Source: Saccharopolyspora gloriosae (GTDB taxonomy: Bacteria > Actinomycetota > Actinomycetes > Mycobacteriales > Pseudonocardiaceae). From it: DNA of 64,000 nucleotides. Every line of letters starts with the position of its first letter. Position 1 is the stretch's first letter. The notes below the pieces were generated by a model. It was not told where the DNA came from. It saw nothing but the letters and a program-made list of their open reading frames with translations, and searched no databases. The DNA is taken from positions 4,325,470-4,389,469 of the forward strand of contig NZ_CP059557.1 of the NCBI RefSeq assembly GCF_022828475.1, given 5' to 3'. Below are positions 1 through 9,286 of this stretch, in pieces. Position numbers and translations under genes: made by a program.

Positions 1-1547
1 CGGCCCTGGTGTAGACGAGCCCGCGCAGTTCGGCGTCGGGTTTCGGTGCGGTGGCCAGCGCGACGGGCACGCTCACGGCGACGTCCACGCCGAACGCGAT
101 CATCGAGGAGATCATGTTCGCGCCCTGGTCGGTGGCGATCGGCACCATGCCGGTCTTGTACGCCACGTAGAAGCTGATCGGCGCGATCGTGCCCGCCAGC
201 AAGCCGTAGAAGCCGGCTTTCGCGGTCATCCGCTTCCAGAACAGCGCCAGGATGAACGTCGCGAACAGCGGCACGTTGAAGAACGAGAACAGGGTCTGCA
301 GGTAGTTCATGATGTTGCTGAACGAGGCCGCGATGAACGCGGTGCCCATGCCCGCGAGCACGCCCACCGCCGTCACGACGCGGCCCACCCGCAGGTAGTG
401 CGCGTCGGGCATCCCCGGTTTCAGGTAGGGCCGCCAGATGTCGGTGGTGAACACGGTGTTGAAGCTGGACACGTTCGCGGCCATACCGGCCATGAACGAG
501 GCCATCAGCCCGGTCACCGCCAGCCCCAGCACGCCGTTGGGCAGCAGATCCCGCATCAGCAGCGGAATCGCGTCGTTGTAGTCGTAGGCGCCGCCCGCCT
601 GCCCGATCTGCGGGTAGATCAGCAGCGCGATGATGCCGGGCAGCACCACGATCAGCGGGATGAACATCTTCGGGAACGCCGCGATCAGCGGAGTCCGCCG
701 CGCCGCCGACAGGTTCCGCGCCGACAGCGAACGCTGCACCTCGGCGAAGTTCGTCGTCCAGTACCCGAACGACACCGCGAAGCCGAGCCCGAGGGTGATG
801 GTCAGCCAGTTCGCGCCGAGCGGGTTGTCCTGGCCGAACCCGGTGCCGCCCCACGCGGTGAGGAATTCCGGTCCTGGACCGGCGAAGACGTGGTCGATGA
901 AGCCACCGATGCCGCCGACCCTGGCCAGCCCGAGCACGGTCAGCGGAACCAGCGCGGCCACGATGACGAAGAACTGCAGCACCTCGTTGTAGATCGCCGA
1001 GGACAGTCCGCCGATGATGATGTAGGCGAGCACGAACACGCCCGCCACGCCGATCGACACCGGCAGCGGCCAGCCCAGCAGCGCCCGCAGCACGATCGCC
1101 AGGGCGTACAGGTTCACGCCCGCGATCAGCACCGAGGCCACCGCGAACAGGGCGGCGCTGAGCAGGTGCGAGGAGCGGCTGAAGCGCAGCAGCAGGAACT
1201 CGGGAACGCTGCGCACTTTCGAGTTGTAGTAGAACGGCATCATCACCAGGCCGAGGAACACCATCGCCGGGATCGCGCCGATCAGGTACCAGTGGATCGT
1301 GTAGGCGCCGTACTGCGCGCCGTTCGCCGCCATGCCGAGGATCTCCGTGGCGCCGAGGTTCGCCGACACGAACGCCAGCCCCGTCACCCACGCGGGCAGC
1401 GATCGGCCGGACAGGAAGAAGTCCAGGCTGTTGCGGACACTGCGTTTCGCGGCCAGGGCGATGCCCAGCACCACCGCGAAGTAGACGATCAGGATGAGGT
1501 TGTCCATCCAGTTCATGGACAGCCGTAAGCCATCGGCACTGAGCATG
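1..1547 (-). CDS. Sodium:solute symporter, sugar type (partial, left edge)
   Basis: Sodium-coupled solute symporter of the SSS family, an inner-membrane importer. About 515 N-terminal residues are present; the C-terminus runs off the left edge. Many hydrophobic helices are visible, and the stretch NLGATEILGMAANGAQYG near residue 70 resembles SGLT/vSGLT-type sugar symporters. The ATG at 1547 has GAGGAAA about 8 nt upstream. The gene lies 43 bp downstream of the LacI gene on the same strand, so the two are probably one transcript governed by the LacI operator at 2683. A sugar or glycoside substrate is inferred from the LacI partner and the SGLT-like sequence; it is not proved. Confidence 0.85.
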
Positions 1548-1590
1548 GTTCTCGTTTCCTCGTCTTCGTCGTCGAAGTCGATCGAGCGCT

Positions 1591-2643
1591 CTAGGGGTCC
1601 TTCCGGATGCTGCTGGTGCTGTCCCGGACGATGAGTTCGGCGGGCACGATCGACCGGCCGGGCACGTCTTGTCCTCCTTCGATCAGCCGGAGCAGCTGGT
1701 CGAAGGTCTTGCGCCCCAGTGCGAGGAAGTCCTGGCGCACCGTGGTCAGCGGCGGGGAGTAGTAGGCGGCCTCCGGCACGTCGTCGAAACCGACCACGTG
1801 TACGTCTCCCGGAACACAACGACCGGCCTCCGACAGGGCGCGCAGCAGGCCCAGCGCCATCTGGTCGTTCGCCGCGAACACCGCGTCCGCCTCGGGGTGG
1901 CGCAGCAGTTCCCGGCCCGCCTCGTAGCCGGAACGCGGGCTCCAATCTCCGCGCAGCACCGGCGCAACGGTGGCACCCCGCTGCTCCAGCACGGCCCGCC
2001 AGGACTGCTCGCGGGCCTCGGTTTCGAACCAGCCGTCGGGGCCGGAGATGTGCCAGACCGTCCGGTGGCCGAGCGCGAGCAGGTGCTCGGTGGCCTGCCT
2101 GCCGCCGTCGCGCTGGTCGACCGCCACGACCGGCACCGGCGCGTGCTCGGTGTCGGCCACCGCCACCACCGGCACGTCCGCGGGGACCTCGTCGAGGGAG
2201 CGCCCCGTTTCCGCGTGCGGTGCGATGACCACGATCCCGGCCACGCCCTGACCGCGCAGGGCGTCGACGGCCTCGCCGATGCCCGTGCGGCCCGGTTCCC
2301 GGACGCTGGCCACGGACACGCCGAAACCGGCGTCGCGAGCAGCGTTCTCGATGCCGAACAACGTGCTCGCCGGGCCGTGGAGCACCGAGTCCAGCGCCAC
2401 CACGCCCAGCACCCGCGACCGTCCGGTGGCCAGGCCCCGTGCGTGCGGGTTGGGCAGGTAACCGAGCCGCCGCACGGCGTCGAGGACCCGCCGCCGCGTG
2501 TCGGCCCGCACCGGCCCGGTGCCGTTGACGACGCGGGACACCGTCATGTGCGACACCCCGGCGAGCCGGGCGACGTCGGCCAGCGAGGCCCGCTGGCCCG
2601 GGCCGGGCGCACCGGCCACCGGACCATCGGATTCCCTGGCCAT
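1591..2643 (-). CDS. LacI-family transcriptional regulator
   Basis: Sugar-responsive DNA-binding repressor of about 350 residues. The N-terminal helix-turn-helix has the family pattern SLADVARLAGVSHMTVSRV followed by the hinge helix region (PNPHARGLATGRS), then a periplasmic-binding-protein-like effector domain (VVAVDQRDGG, FAANDQMALGLL, VGFDD). I chose ATG at 2643, with GGGGAAG about 12 nt upstream, over an in-frame TTG at 2682 that would place the start against the operator. The perfect palindrome at 2683-2698 lies about 40 bp upstream, so the gene is probably autoregulated and controls the symporter that follows it. Confidence 0.9.
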   Translation of the reverse strand: MARESDGPVAGAPGPGQRASLADVARLAGVSHMTVSRVVNGTGPVRADTRRRVLDAVRRLGYLPNPHARGLATGRSRVLGVVALDSVLHGPASTLFGIENAARDAGFGVSVASVREPGRTGIGEAVDALRGQGVAGIVVIAPHAETGRSLDEVPADVPVVAVADTEHAPVPVVAVDQRDGGRQATEHLLALGHRTVWHISGPDGWFETEAREQSWRAVLEQRGATVAPVLRGDWSPRSGYEAGRELLRHPEADAVFAANDQMALGLLRALSEAGRCVPGDVHVVGFDDVPEAAYYSPPLTTVRQDFLALGRKTFDQLLRLIEGGQDVPGRSIVPAELIVRDSTSSIRKDP

Positions 2644-2682
2644 CACCGCACCCGCTTCCCCATCGACCGGATCGAGCCGCAA

Positions 2683-2698
2683 GTGTTAGCGCTAACAC
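2683..2698. promoter_or_regulatory. LacI-family operator (perfect palindrome)
   Basis: GTGTTAGCGCTAACAC is a 16-bp perfect palindrome with a central CG, the classic architecture of LacI-family operators. It sits 40 bp upstream of the LacI ATG. Autoregulation and control of the downstream symporter are inferred from position. Confidence 0.8.
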
Positions 2699-2862
2699 AA
2701 CAGCGGTCAAGGTCCCCTGAGGTGAATTGCTCCGACCGCTGCGGAGGCACTGCGATGGATGGGCGCTCCCCCGGCTCCACCAGGCGCAACGAATCTCGCT
2801 GAACCCGTCGCGGAGCCGCCTCCCGAAGACCGGCTCACGCCGTGCGCCTCCGGATGCCACCT

Positions 2863-2980
2863 GAGGTGAACGCCTCCTTAGCCCAATCTGACCGGTCGAA
2901 TGGGCCGTTCACTCCAGCAGCACCACCAGGTGAGTGCCGCATTCGACCGGTGGGCGCGGGCGAAGGAGGCGTTCACCTCA
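2863..2980. repeat. Family A palindromic elements (two copies)
   Basis: Two adjacent inverted-repeat units at 2863-2915 and 2927-2980. Each has outer arms of the type GAGGTGAACGCCTCCTT and (A)AGGAGGCGTTCACCTC around a core resembling GACCGGTC. The right end of the second unit contains the stop codon of the permease gene ending at 2978. A shorter decayed relative (GAGGTGAATTGCTCCGACCG) lies near 2720. The rest of 2699-2862 shows no gene. Confidence 0.75.
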
Positions 2981-3796
2981 TGCAGCTGAGATTCGTCGAC
3001 GAGCGTCAGGCCGCGCGTTTCGGCGGCCGGTGGGGAGGTGGCCGTCGACGGTGAGGTTGATGCCGGTGCAGAGGGCGACCAGCAGGCCCGCCGGGACGAG
3101 CACCGCGCACGGTTGCAGGAACAGCGCCTCTTGGTTGCGTTCCACCAGCACCGCCCAGTCCGCGGTGGCCGGGTCGAGCCCCAGGCCGAGGAAGTTCGCC
3201 GAGGCGACGAGGTACAGCACCAGGCTCAACCTGCCACCGGCGTCCACGACGACGGGAGCGAGCACGCCACGGCCGATGTAGCCGAAGTGGATGCGCCACC
3301 ACGATTCCCCTTGCATGGCCATCGCTTCCACCGCACCGCGCCGCCCGGCTCCGAGCGCGGCGCTGCGCACGATCCGCACCACGGCCGGAAGTTGCAGCAA
3401 CGCCACGGCGAGGACCAGCGCGCCCGCCGACCGGGTTCCGGTGGCGGCGAGGACCATCAGCACGAGCAGCCCGGGCAGCGCCAGCACCAGGTCCAGGCCG
3501 CGGGTGAGCCACCGATCGGCCCAGCGGTACGGCTGCCCCACCGCCGCCAGCGCCAGCGGAACACCGACCGCGTAGGACAGCACGAGCGCTCCCCCGGCCA
3601 GCGCCAGCACGGATCCACCGCCGTCCAGCGCCAACGCGAGCACGTCCCGGCCGAGCACGTCGGTACCGAGCGGGTGCACCGCATCAGGTGGCAGCAGCGG
3701 CGTGCTCGCCGCCCGCACCGATCCGGCGATCAGCGGCCCGGCCAGCGCCGCCAGCAGCGGCACGCCGAGCAGCACCCAGCCCACGACGCGGCTCAT
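2978..3796 (-). CDS. ABC transporter permease, DppC/NikC type
   Basis: Second membrane subunit of a peptide/nickel-type ABC importer, 272 residues. Residues 41-51 (HPLGTDVLGRD) match the DppC/OppC/NikC signature. The EAA-type coupling loop is visible around EAMAMQGESWWRIHFGYIGRG, with several hydrophobic helices. The ATG at 3796 overlaps the previous permease stop (ATGA), indicating translational coupling. The stop codon lies inside a Family A repeat. No ATPase gene follows, although DppD/F-type ATPases normally do. Confidence 0.88.
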   Translation of the reverse strand: MSRVVGWVLLGVPLLAALAGPLIAGSVRAASTPLLPPDAVHPLGTDVLGRDVLALALDGGGSVLALAGGALVLSYAVGVPLALAAVGQPYRWADRWLTRGLDLVLALPGLLVLMVLAATGTRSAGALVLAVALLQLPAVVRIVRSAALGAGRRGAVEAMAMQGESWWRIHFGYIGRGVLAPVVVDAGGRLSLVLYLVASANFLGLGLDPATADWAVLVERNQEALFLQPCAVLVPAGLLVALCTGINLTVDGHLPTGRRNARPDARRRISAA

Positions 3797-4779
3797 CGGC
3801 CACCCGCCCGGAATCGGCGCGCGGCCAGGTCGATGATCAGGTTGACGCCGATCGTGATCGCCGCGAACAGCAGCGCATAGCCTTGCACCGTCGGCAGATC
3901 CCGCGCCCGCACCGCCTCCACGAACCCTGCTCCGAGCCCTTGCAGCGCGAACAGCGCCTCCACCACGACCACGCCGCCGAGCAGCCCGTCCACGGTGCGG
4001 GCGAGCTGCTGCAGCACCGGGCCGATCGTGTTCGGCAGCACGTGGCGCAACACCACCTCGCGTTCCCCGAGCCCGGCGCGGCGCACGTGCGCGGCGAACT
4101 CGGCGGCGTTCGCGGTGACCACCCCGGTGCGGACCTGGCGGGCCAGCGCGCACAACTGCTTGGCCACCAGCACCGCCACCGGGAGCACCAGCACCGCCGG
4201 TTCCGCCGTCAACGACCACCCGGACAGCCCGGCCGCCGTCGCAGGCAACCAGCCGGCCTGCACCGAGAACACGCCGACCAGCAGCAACGCGAGCGCGAAC
4301 TCCGGCACCGAGTTCAGCAGCACCACCACGAAGTTCACCGACCGGTCGAACCGGGAGCCGGCGCGCAGCCCGCTGCGCACGCCCAGCCACAGCGCCAGCG
4401 GCAGCACGATCAGCAGGGTGAGCGCCGTGAGCAGCATCGTGGTGGCCGCGTTGCCCGCGATCTCCTCGGCCACCGGGCGGCCGGTGCGCAGCGAAGTTCC
4501 GAGGTCGCCGTGCAGGATTCCGCCCGCCCAGTCCAGGAATCGCGTGTTCAGCGGCTCGTCCAGGCCGAGTTGTTCCCGCAGCGCCGCGACCTGCCCGTCG
4601 TCGGCGTGCTCGCCGAGCACGACTTCCGCGGTGTCGCCGGGCAGCAGCGCGGTCAGCGCGAACACGCCGATGGCGACGATCACGATCTGCGCCACCGCGA
4701 CGCCGACTCTGGACAACAGCCCGGCGAGCACCCGCGCGCCGGGGGCCGCCCCGCGCAGTTGCGGAGCGAGCGCGATCAA
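3793..4779 (-). CDS. ABC transporter permease, DppB/NikB type
   Basis: First membrane subunit of the same importer, about 328 residues if translation starts at the TTG at 4779, which overlaps the stop of the binding-protein gene (TTGA). A longer in-frame reading upstream is only a shadow of that gene. Family features are the N-terminal helix followed by TALLPGDTAEVVLG, the segment LGLDEPLNTRFLDW, and the C-terminal EAA-like loop (HVRRAGLGEREVVLRHVLPN). An internal GTG about 17 codons downstream is an alternative start. Confidence 0.85.
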   Translation of the reverse strand: MIALAPQLRGAAPGARVLAGLLSRVGVAVAQIVIVAIGVFALTALLPGDTAEVVLGEHADDGQVAALREQLGLDEPLNTRFLDWAGGILHGDLGTSLRTGRPVAEEIAGNAATTMLLTALTLLIVLPLALWLGVRSGLRAGSRFDRSVNFVVVLLNSVPEFALALLLVGVFSVQAGWLPATAAGLSGWSLTAEPAVLVLPVAVLVAKQLCALARQVRTGVVTANAAEFAAHVRRAGLGEREVVLRHVLPNTIGPVLQQLARTVDGLLGGVVVVEALFALQGLGAGFVEAVRARDLPTVQGYALLFAAITIGVNLIIDLAARRFRAGGR

Positions 4780-6299
4780 CCCACGCTCACCCGATCGAAC
4801 CGCGCCCAGTCCAGGGAGTTCGGCGGTGCGCCGCGCACGCCGGAGACCTGGTCGGAGGTGGCGACGTTCCAGCCGCTGAAGCCCCACACCACCATGCCGC
4901 TCTGTTCCCGCGACAGCCGCTGCGCCGTCGCCAGCAGATCAGCGCGCCGAGCATCGTCGGCTGTGGACAGTGCTTCGGCGTGCAGCGCGTCGAACTCGGC
5001 GGAGTGGTAACCGGTGTAATTGTTGCTGCCCGCGTCCGAGGTCATGCGCTGGCCGAGGAACGTCGGCACCGGCAACGCGGCGGTCCTGCTCAGCGAGGCG
5101 ACGCCGTTCTTCTTGATGTCGGAGAAGTACGTCTCCGACGGCCCCACCCGAGGTGTCACGCGCATGCCGACCTCGCCGAGCTGCTGGGAGATCAGACCGG
5201 CCGCGGATTCGAAGTACGGGTCGACGGTGCTGGTCTGCAACTCCCAGGTGAGCCCGTCCGCGCCCGCTTCTCGCAGCAGCGAGCGGGCGAGCTCCGGGTC
5301 ACGCGCGGGTTCGGGCAGGTCGGCCGGGTAGAACCGCAGGCCCGCGCCGAACAGGTCGTTGCCGACCCGGCCTTGGCCGCTGAGCGCGATGTCGAGCAGC
5401 GCGCGTCGATCCAGCCCCGCTCGGACCGCCCGCACCAGGCGGGGATCGGAGAACGGCGGCCGGTCCACCTTGAGCAGCAGCGCCTGCATCGTGCCGAACG
5501 GCGCGGAGAACACCCGCGCGCGCCCGCCCTGTTCCAGCAGTCGCACCGAGTTCGCGCTGACGTCGTGGGCGTAGTCGACCTGCCCGGACAGCAGCGCGTT
5601 CACCCGCGCGCTCTCCTCCTCCATCGGCACGAACTCCAGCTCGGCCAGAGTGGCCGGGCCGGACCAGTGGCCGTCGAATCGGGCGAACACGGCCGGTTTG
5701 CCCGGTTCGAACGAGACGTAGCGGAACGGCCCGGAGCCCACGGGAGCGGTGAAGTCGGTGGTGCCGGCGGGCACGATCTCGGTGGCCGGGGCTCCCCACG
5801 CGGCGGGGAACTCGAAGTTCGGCGCCCCCAGCACCAATTCCAGTTCGGTGGCCGAAATCGCTTTGCTGGCACCGAAATCCACGTCGGCGAAGTGCGAACC
5901 AGCCTGCGCGGCGGTGGATTCATCGGCGATGCGCCGGTAGGTGTAGAGCACGTCCTCGGCGGTCACCGGCCGTCCATCGTGGAACTGCGCCGGGCGCAAC
6001 CGAATCCGCCAGCGAGTGCCGGTCGGGTCCGGCTGCCACGATTCCGCCAGGCGCGGCACCACGCTCATGTCGTCGGCGTAACCGACCAGCGTGTCGAACA
6101 GCGCTTTCGCCCGCGCTTGGTCGACGAACAGCGATCCGGTGTGCGGGTCCAAGGATTCGGTGGCCCCACCAGCGGGGAACGCCACCCGCAACCGTCCCGG
6201 ACTCGACCCGGTGCCGCCGGAGCAGGACACCAAGGGCACCGCGGCGAACGCGCCCGCAACTCCCGCGAGCAGCCGCCGACGGCCGATCACGCCGCTCAC
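4776..6299 (-). CDS. Extracellular solute-binding protein, family 5 (lipoprotein)
   Basis: Substrate receptor of the ABC importer, about 507 residues. The N-terminus has GRRRLLAG, a hydrophobic stretch and a lipobox ending at Cys 26 (PLVSC), predicting an exported lipoprotein. The body matches SBP family 5 (LDPHTGSLF, ESWQPDPTGTRWRIRLRPA, DGRPVTAEDVLYT). I place the start at a GTG at 6299. An upstream ATG at 6428 is in frame but lies inside the cobalamin riboswitch, so I reject it; a GTG at 6290 is possible. Riboswitch control suggests cobalt, a cobalamin precursor or a related ligand rather than peptides. That is inference. Confidence 0.85.
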   Translation of the reverse strand: MSGVIGRRRLLAGVAGAFAAVPLVSCSGGTGSSPGRLRVAFPAGGATESLDPHTGSLFVDQARAKALFDTLVGYADDMSVVPRLAESWQPDPTGTRWRIRLRPAQFHDGRPVTAEDVLYTYRRIADESTAAQAGSHFADVDFGASKAISATELELVLGAPNFEFPAAWGAPATEIVPAGTTDFTAPVGSGPFRYVSFEPGKPAVFARFDGHWSGPATLAELEFVPMEEESARVNALLSGQVDYAHDVSANSVRLLEQGGRARVFSAPFGTMQALLLKVDRPPFSDPRLVRAVRAGLDRRALLDIALSGQGRVGNDLFGAGLRFYPADLPEPARDPELARSLLREAGADGLTWELQTSTVDPYFESAAGLISQQLGEVGMRVTPRVGPSETYFSDIKKNGVASLSRTAALPVPTFLGQRMTSDAGSNNYTGYHSAEFDALHAEALSTADDARRADLLATAQRLSREQSGMVVWGFSGWNVATSDQVSGVRGAPPNSLDWARFDRVSVG

Positions 6300-6403
6300 G
6301 CGACGCGAGAAGACTCGGGAAACAGCCCGGAATCCGGCGTGTACAGGGAGTTCGGGTGCACTGCGTACCTCCTCGGGGCTCCGCGACCCCGTGCGAATCG
6401 GTA

Positions 6404-6547
6404 CGACGGTGCCAGTCTCCTGGCTCATGGATCAGCGCCGCGCCCGGCCTTCCCACCGATTTCCCGGCAGTGGCCCCAGTGGACGCGGCTCCCCATTCAC
6501 AGTGGCGGGACCGCGCCGGATTCACACCGGCTTCCTGCACACCGTCG
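6404..6547 (-). promoter_or_regulatory. Cobalamin (B12) riboswitch
   Basis: Read on the minus strand, the RNA has a closing P1 helix (CGACGGT at 6547-6541 pairing with ACCGTCG at 6410-6404), the conserved GGTGTGAATCCGGCGCGGT, then CCCGCCACTGTGA, a second GCCACTG, and the B12 box GAGCCAGGAGACTGGC at the 3' side. These are hallmark elements of the AdoCbl-type riboswitch. About 100 nt separate it from the binding-protein start, enough for an expression platform. A TTGACA -35-like hexamer lies upstream at 6594-6589. The class normally shuts expression off when cobalamin is plentiful. Confidence 0.9.
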
Positions 6548-6674
6548 CAATGGAACGTCGCGTCAACCTTTCAGCGTGCGTCGATCGTTGTCAAGAAAGA
6601 TGTGAACCACCCGATGCACTTCGACCACGGGTCGTCACCCGACCACCCAGCGAAGCGGTGCCATCGGCAGGAGC

Positions 6675-7433
6675 TCAGTATTCGTCGTGGTAGCGGACCT
6701 TGTCGCTGCCCGCCGGTGCCCCGACCTCGCTCGCGCGGCCCTCCGGCTCCTCCCATTCCTCCTGCCTGCCCAGTGCGGTCAGGTCGAGCAAGCTGGTGGT
6801 GCTGCCCAGCCCGTCGAGTCCGCGCGCGTAGGTGGAGTAGGTGTGGAACACGGCGTCGCCGTTGCGCAGGAACACGCTCAGGCCGGGGAGTTCGAACGGC
6901 TCGACGCCTTCGAGGTAGTAGCCGACTCCGGCCTGTTCCAGCTCGTCCCTGGTGCGGTAGTTGTATTCGATCGGCGAGACCGACGCGTCGTGGGTGACGT
7001 GGAAGTCGTGGTTGAACCGGCTGCGGCCGGACGAGTACCACGGGAACGTCCAGCCCATCCGCCGCTTGAACGGCTCGATCTTGTCCAGCGGAGCGCGGGA
7101 GACCACGGCCAGCGAGGTGTCCCGCGCCCGCAGGTGGGTGAGCTCGCCGAACTGGTCGACGAACCCGGAACAGCTCGGGCAGCCCGCGTCCCAGCTCGGG
7201 TCGAACATGAAGTGGTAGGTCAGCAGCTGGCGGCGCCCGTCGAACAGGTCGAGCAGCCCGGCCTCGCCGTCCGGCCCGTCGAACCGGTAGTCCTCGTCGA
7301 TCCGGACCATCGGCAGTCGCCTGCGGTCGGCGTTGAGCGCGTCCCGCGCCTTCGTCGCCGCCTTCTCCCGCGCCAGCAGTTCCTTGCGCGCGGCGAGCCA
7401 TTCCTCCCGCGACACGACCTCGGGCAAGCTCAT
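6675..7433 (-). CDS. DUF899 family thioredoxin-like protein
   Basis: 252-residue cytosolic protein of the DUF899 family, a thioredoxin-like fold of unknown reaction. Family landmarks are VSREEWLAARKELLAREK near the N-terminus, RRRLPMVRIDEDYRF, YHFMFDPSWDAGCPSC with a CPSC motif at 85-88, RDTSLAVVSRAPLDKIEPFK and MGWTFPWYSSGRSRFN. A redox or peroxide-related role is suggested by the fold but not demonstrated. It is monocistronic: the B12-regulated operon lies downstream and a divergent DUF6461 gene upstream. Confidence 0.88.
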   Translation of the reverse strand: MSLPEVVSREEWLAARKELLAREKAATKARDALNADRRRLPMVRIDEDYRFDGPDGEAGLLDLFDGRRQLLTYHFMFDPSWDAGCPSCSGFVDQFGELTHLRARDTSLAVVSRAPLDKIEPFKRRMGWTFPWYSSGRSRFNHDFHVTHDASVSPIEYNYRTRDELEQAGVGYYLEGVEPFELPGLSVFLRNGDAVFHTYSTYARGLDGLGSTTSLLDLTALGRQEEWEEPEGRASEVGAPAGSDKVRYHDEY

Positions 7434-7608
7434 CGTTGATCCTCCTCGGTTGTCAGTCCTCGCCGAGGTGGACCGCCCGGCCCGCGAGAACTCATCGCGG
7501 AGCCCGGCGGTTCCCCCGAACGGACTACCGGACTACGCGCGGGAAACGTTGTCGGGGGTCTGGTGCAGAGTGTTGCCATCACCGACCGGAACTTCACGAG
7601 GACCACCG

Positions 7609-8277
7609 ATGACAGCACCCGAGTTCCCCGCAGGCGCCCTGGATTCCGGCGGATGCCCTGCCTGGATCTCCGACCTCGGCGCGGAGGATCCGCACCAGAC
7701 CGTGCACCTGGTGCGGGATCTGCGGCCGCTGGACGCGCTGGAGGTGCTGGGGGCGAAGCTCAAGCACGTGCGGCCGTGCACCTTGCCGGCGGAGCGCGCC
7801 GACGAGCACACCTCGCTGCCGCGCACCGCGTTCGGCGAGGCCGATTGCAGCTCGGTGCTGCTGGCCGGGCGGATCGGTGACTGGACGTTCGTCTTCGACG
7901 ACGCGGGCATGGCGACCGAGGTCTGGGACGCGGCGGGCGGCCTAGAATCGGCCGCCGTGGCGCTGTCCCGGGGCGGTGGTGCTGCGCTGAGCCTGGCGCA
8001 CGACTCCGCCGGGCCGAGCTGCGGGCTCGAATTCGCCGAGCACGGCGCGCAAGTGCTGTGGACGAACTCCGACGACCTCGACGCGATCGCGCCCGACCTG
8101 GAGGGCAGGCTCAAGGACGCCGTTGACGCCGCCGGGATCGTCGAGCAGGACTATCTGGATCCGGGTGAGCGCGACCCGGACGCGGTGATCCGCACGGGCT
8201 GCGTGCTCGCGGGAATCACCTCTTGGACATCGGCCGACATCCGCGCCGCGGACCCGGTGATGCTGCCCTTCGGCTGA
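7609..8277 (+). CDS. DUF6461-like protein (paralog 1)
   Basis: 222-residue protein without signal peptide or membrane helix. It resembles the actinobacterial DUF6461 group (W-ISDL, VHLVRDLRPLDALEVLG, LLAGRIGDWTFVFDDAG). The function is unknown. The ATG at 7609 has GAGGA about 7 nt upstream; a longer in-frame reading from 7333 crosses the divergent promoter region and is not used. The next gene is a paralog with the same N-terminal pattern, so the pair is a local tandem duplication. Confidence 0.75.
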   Translation: MTAPEFPAGALDSGGCPAWISDLGAEDPHQTVHLVRDLRPLDALEVLGAKLKHVRPCTLPAERADEHTSLPRTAFGEADCSSVLLAGRIGDWTFVFDDAGMATEVWDAAGGLESAAVALSRGGGAALSLAHDSAGPSCGLEFAEHGAQVLWTNSDDLDAIAPDLEGRLKDAVDAAGIVEQDYLDPGERDPDAVIRTGCVLAGITSWTSADIRAADPVMLPFG

Positions 8278-8343
8278 GCTCGATCGTCGACCAGTGATGG
8301 TGCCGAACGAACAACACCCCACCACCGATTGTGAGGAAATGCC

Positions 8344-9078
8344 ATGCCCACTCCCGGTTTTCCAGATGGGACCCTGGACTCCGATGAGCACCCGATCTGG
8401 ATGTCCGAACTGGACGTGATCGGTCATTCCGCCGTGCACCTGGTCCGCGACGTGCGGCCCCGCGCAGCGCTGGAGATCCTCGGACTGGACGCTGATTCAG
8501 CCGTGCCGTGCACGTTGCCCGCGCAGTCCCCCGACGAGTTCACCTCGTTACCACGTGCCGCCCTCGGCGACCCCGACTGCGTGGCGGTGCTGCTGGTAGG
8601 CCGGATCGGTGGCTGGACGCTGGTCTTCGACGACGCCGGTGCGACCAACGAGGTCGGCAACCTGGAACGCGCCCGTGCGGTGAACGCGGCGGCAGGCGGC
8701 GACTGGTCCGGGCTCGAGGCGATGGCAGGCGAGCCGAAACCGGTCGTGCAGGATCCGAGCGTGGCCCTTTCCGCCGGAGGAGGACCCGCGGTGACCATCC
8801 GAACGAATTTCACCGGGCCCCCGTTCAGCATCGAGTACGCGATCGACGGCGAGATGGTCTTCGGCACGGACTCGCACGACCTGGACCTCCAGGACGCGCA
8901 ACCACGAGCCGATGTCCGGGCGGCGATCGCGGCGGCGGGAATCGCGGAACAGGATGACCTGGAGCCCGGCGAGATGGACACCTCCGGCGTGGCCCGGATC
9001 GGCTGTGCCCTCGCGGGCGCGATCTGGACGATGGACGACCTGCGGGCGACCGAGCTGCTCGCGGTCACGTTCGACTGA
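8344..9078 (+). CDS. DUF6461-like protein (paralog 2)
   Basis: 244-residue paralog of the preceding gene. The shared blocks in the same order are VHLVRDVRPRAALEILG, CTLPAQ..DEFTSLPR, LLVGRIGGWTLVFDDAG and a C-terminal IGCALAG.IWT.DDLRA. It differs by an insertion of about 30 residues after the FDDAG block (NLERARAVNAAAGGDW and following), giving an extra helical segment. The gene begins 66 bp after its paralog with GAGGAA ahead of the ATG. No catalytic motif is recognised. Confidence 0.75.
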   Translation: MPTPGFPDGTLDSDEHPIWMSELDVIGHSAVHLVRDVRPRAALEILGLDADSAVPCTLPAQSPDEFTSLPRAALGDPDCVAVLLVGRIGGWTLVFDDAGATNEVGNLERARAVNAAAGGDWSGLEAMAGEPKPVVQDPSVALSAGGGPAVTIRTNFTGPPFSIEYAIDGEMVFGTDSHDLDLQDAQPRADVRAAIAAAGIAEQDDLEPGEMDTSGVARIGCALAGAIWTMDDLRATELLAVTFD

Positions 9079-9110
9079 GGAGTCCTCGCGGAACGATCTT
9101 TGATCTCCGC

Positions 9111-9250
9111 CTTGTCAGCGGCGGAGCCGCTGAGCAGTGGCCGGCCTGAGCAGGCCGACCACCGGCGGGTTCTCGGCGGCTTCCTCGCGCGGACGGCGAT
9201 TTCGCGGTGCACGGCCGATGCCGCGGCGAGGTAGCCGCTGAGGTTCCGCC
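9111..9250. repeat. Family B multi-hairpin element, copy 1
   Basis: Long imperfect palindromic element lying between convergent gene ends (9078 and 9287), inverted relative to the other three copies. On the minus strand it reads GCGGAACCTCAGCGGCT ... GCGAGGAAGCCGCCGAGAACC, then CGGCCTGCTCAGGCCGG and CAGCGGCTCCGCCGCTG, giving one long and two short hairpins. Other copies are at 22047, 31008 and 49204. Confidence 0.75.
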
Positions 9251-9286
9251 GACCCGCCCCCACGAGGGCCACTCCGAAAGGGCTCC

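Noticed and set aside
398-1528. Long plus-strand open frame opposite the symporter
   Set aside because: His/Gln/Arg-rich shadow of the GC-rich symporter gene, with no homology or ribosome site.
6299-6428. N-terminal extension of the binding-protein gene from an ATG at 6428
   Set aside because: The ATG and first codons coincide with the B12 box of the cobalamin riboswitch, and the signal peptide begins only near 6299.
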